DNA of 14,828 bases from Euryarchaeota archaeon UBA258 (lineage in GTDB: Archaea; Thermoplasmatota; Poseidoniia; Poseidoniales; Poseidoniaceae): positions 18,935 to 33,762 of the forward strand of contig DAPR01000084.1 of the NCBI GenBank assembly GCA_002502605.1, read 5' to 3'. The notes beneath the pieces are model-generated. The model worked only from the letters and a program-made list of their open reading frames with translations, was not told the DNA's origin and did no database searches. This document shows positions 14,067 through 14,828 of the stretch, in pieces. The first letter of the stretch is position 1, and every line of letters starts with the position of its first letter. The position numbers and the translations under genes are program-made.

Positions 14067-14747
14067 ATGGCGTATGTCACCGAGGCAGACCAAGATTCAG
14101 CACCAACAGTGCTCATTGTGGATAACAATCCAATGTCGATGCGTCGACTCTCTGAAGTGTTCAGGATCAAGGATTTCCACATTGAAGTGTGTGAAGATGG
14201 CGATAAGGCCGTCGATGAATACATTCGATTGGACCCCGAACTTGTCGTCATCGCCCTGGACATCCCCTCCCTGGATGGCCACCTAGCGGCACTTGAGATG
14301 CGAGAGCATGGCGGTGAAGGGCGCATCGTATTTGTCACACCACGACGCCTCGCCGCACTTGCTCGCGATGCATCGCATTCGGCTGGAGCCGTTGCTTGGC
14401 TTGAAAAACCAATTTCATCCACGTTAGTCGAAGAGGCCTGGCCTCAAATTCTAGGACCGATCCCAGACGCCCCCGGCCTCGCTGATCTGGACGAACTCTA
14501 CCCCGAAGACAGAGTAAAGCCACAGCCAGATGAAGGCCTCATGCCCCTCCCGCCGCTACCGGGTATGCCCGCTCTCCCTCTCCCGGGCGAAGCACTTCCC
14601 CCACTTGTCGTACCCAATGGTGAATTGATTTTGGAGAGCGAACAAGACGCGACACCCAAGAAAAGAGGACTTGCCAAATGGATTGTTTTGGTCTGTCTGT
14701 TGGGCGGAGCCGGATACTACCTTTCTGAATACGGACTACCAGTTTGA
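14067..14747 (+). CDS. Receiver-like (degenerate response regulator) protein with proline-rich linker and C-terminal membrane anchor
   Basis: A 226-residue protein. Residues about 13-130 form a CheY-like receiver: VLIVDNNP with D19 (second acidic position is N20), conserved T91 in IVFVTP and K114 in WLEKPIS. The phospho-acceptor motif, normally D-I-x-M-P-x-M-D-G, reads A-L-D-I-P-S-L-D-G without any gap, so the acceptor position is Ala63; an Asp sits two residues later. The domain is therefore probably not phosphorylated in the ordinary way. A proline-rich linker (about 150-185) leads to a basic KKRGLAK and one membrane helix (about 203-219), which would tether the domain on the cytoplasmic side. 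There is no DNA-binding or enzymatic output domain. The start has AGGAG 10 nt upstream. It follows the DUF1844 gene by 54 nt; no histidine kinase is nearby. Confidence 0.85.
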   Translation: MAYVTEADQDSAPTVLIVDNNPMSMRRLSEVFRIKDFHIEVCEDGDKAVDEYIRLDPELVVIALDIPSLDGHLAALEMREHGGEGRIVFVTPRRLAALARDASHSAGAVAWLEKPISSTLVEEAWPQILGPIPDAPGLADLDELYPEDRVKPQPDEGLMPLPPLPGMPALPLPGEALPPLVVPNGELILESEQDATPKKRGLAKWIVLVCLLGGAGYYLSEYGLPV

Positions 14748-14828
14748 TACGCGGGTTGTTGTGCAATAGGTGCTGCAACGATTTGTGCATTCTCGGTGTA
14801 TTGCGTGCCATGTGGCACCGCCATTAAC
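14717..14828 (-). CDS. Possible C-terminal end of a minus-strand gene entering at the right edge
   Basis: On the minus strand one frame is open from the window edge to a TAG at 14717-14719. It reads LMAVPHGTQYTENAQI and then VAAPIAQQPAYQTGSPYSER. The Pro/Gln/Ala/Tyr composition looks protein-like, but 36 codons are too few to judge. It would overlap the end of the receiver-like gene by 31 nt in convergent orientation. No family is recognised, and it may equally be non-coding. Confidence 0.3.
   Translation of the reverse strand, partial: LMAVPHGTQYTENAQIVAAPIAQQPAYQTGSPYSER

Noticed and set aside
14805..14818. GTGCCA-TG-TGGCAC palindrome near the right edge
   Set aside because: It is short, lies in a possible coding end, and the window stops before its context can be judged.

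Overview
The window reads as a chromosomal fragment of a planktonic marine euryarchaeon, most probably Marine Group II (Candidatus Poseidoniales). Archaeal identity rests on geranylgeranylglyceryl phosphate synthase (the ether-lipid enzyme), the archaeal/eukaryotic ribosomal protein LX (L18a family), an archaeal-type prefoldin alpha subunit and FtsY in the classic archaeal order LX - prefoldin alpha - FtsY. A proteorhodopsin-type opsin with a signal peptide, and a large glycosylation-sequon-rich subtilisin with Ca-binding repeats, fit a surface-ocean photoheterotroph that degrades protein. The lineage call is inferred from gene content, not from a marker tree.

Layout. (1) 1-1263, plus strand: the 3' end of purQ and a multipass DUF1624-like membrane acyltransferase starting at TTG 9 nt later. 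(2) 1271-4014, minus strand: an ABC exporter half-transporter, then the rhodopsin, which has its own TATA-like promoter. The acyltransferase and rhodopsin genes converge with a 7-nt gap, and a 13-bp perfect hairpin lies inside the end of the acyltransferase gene. (3) 4123-4932, plus strand: GGGP synthase, divergent from the ABC gene. (4) 4936-7902, minus strand: a MamK-like bacterial-type actin, a 421-residue coiled-coil protein and a DUF4126 membrane protein, a possible cytoskeletal unit. (5) 8016-11162, minus strand: a 1048-residue membrane-anchored secreted subtilase. (6) 11263-14747, plus strand: LX, prefoldin alpha, FtsY, a DUF1844 protein and a membrane-tailed receiver-like protein that has lost its phospho-acceptor aspartate. 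A fragment of a minus-strand gene may enter at the right edge.

The core-machinery genes (purQ, GGGPS, LX/pfdA/ftsY) are ordinary archaeal housekeeping. The most unusual part is region 4: an actin whose sequence resembles the magnetosome actin MamK more than MreB, next to a long coiled coil and a small membrane protein, with a palindrome at the likely promoter. Nothing else here suggests magnetosomes, so it is better seen as an undescribed archaeal filament system. No tRNA, rRNA, CRISPR array or insertion sequence was seen. No gene-free stretch exceeds about 115 bases.
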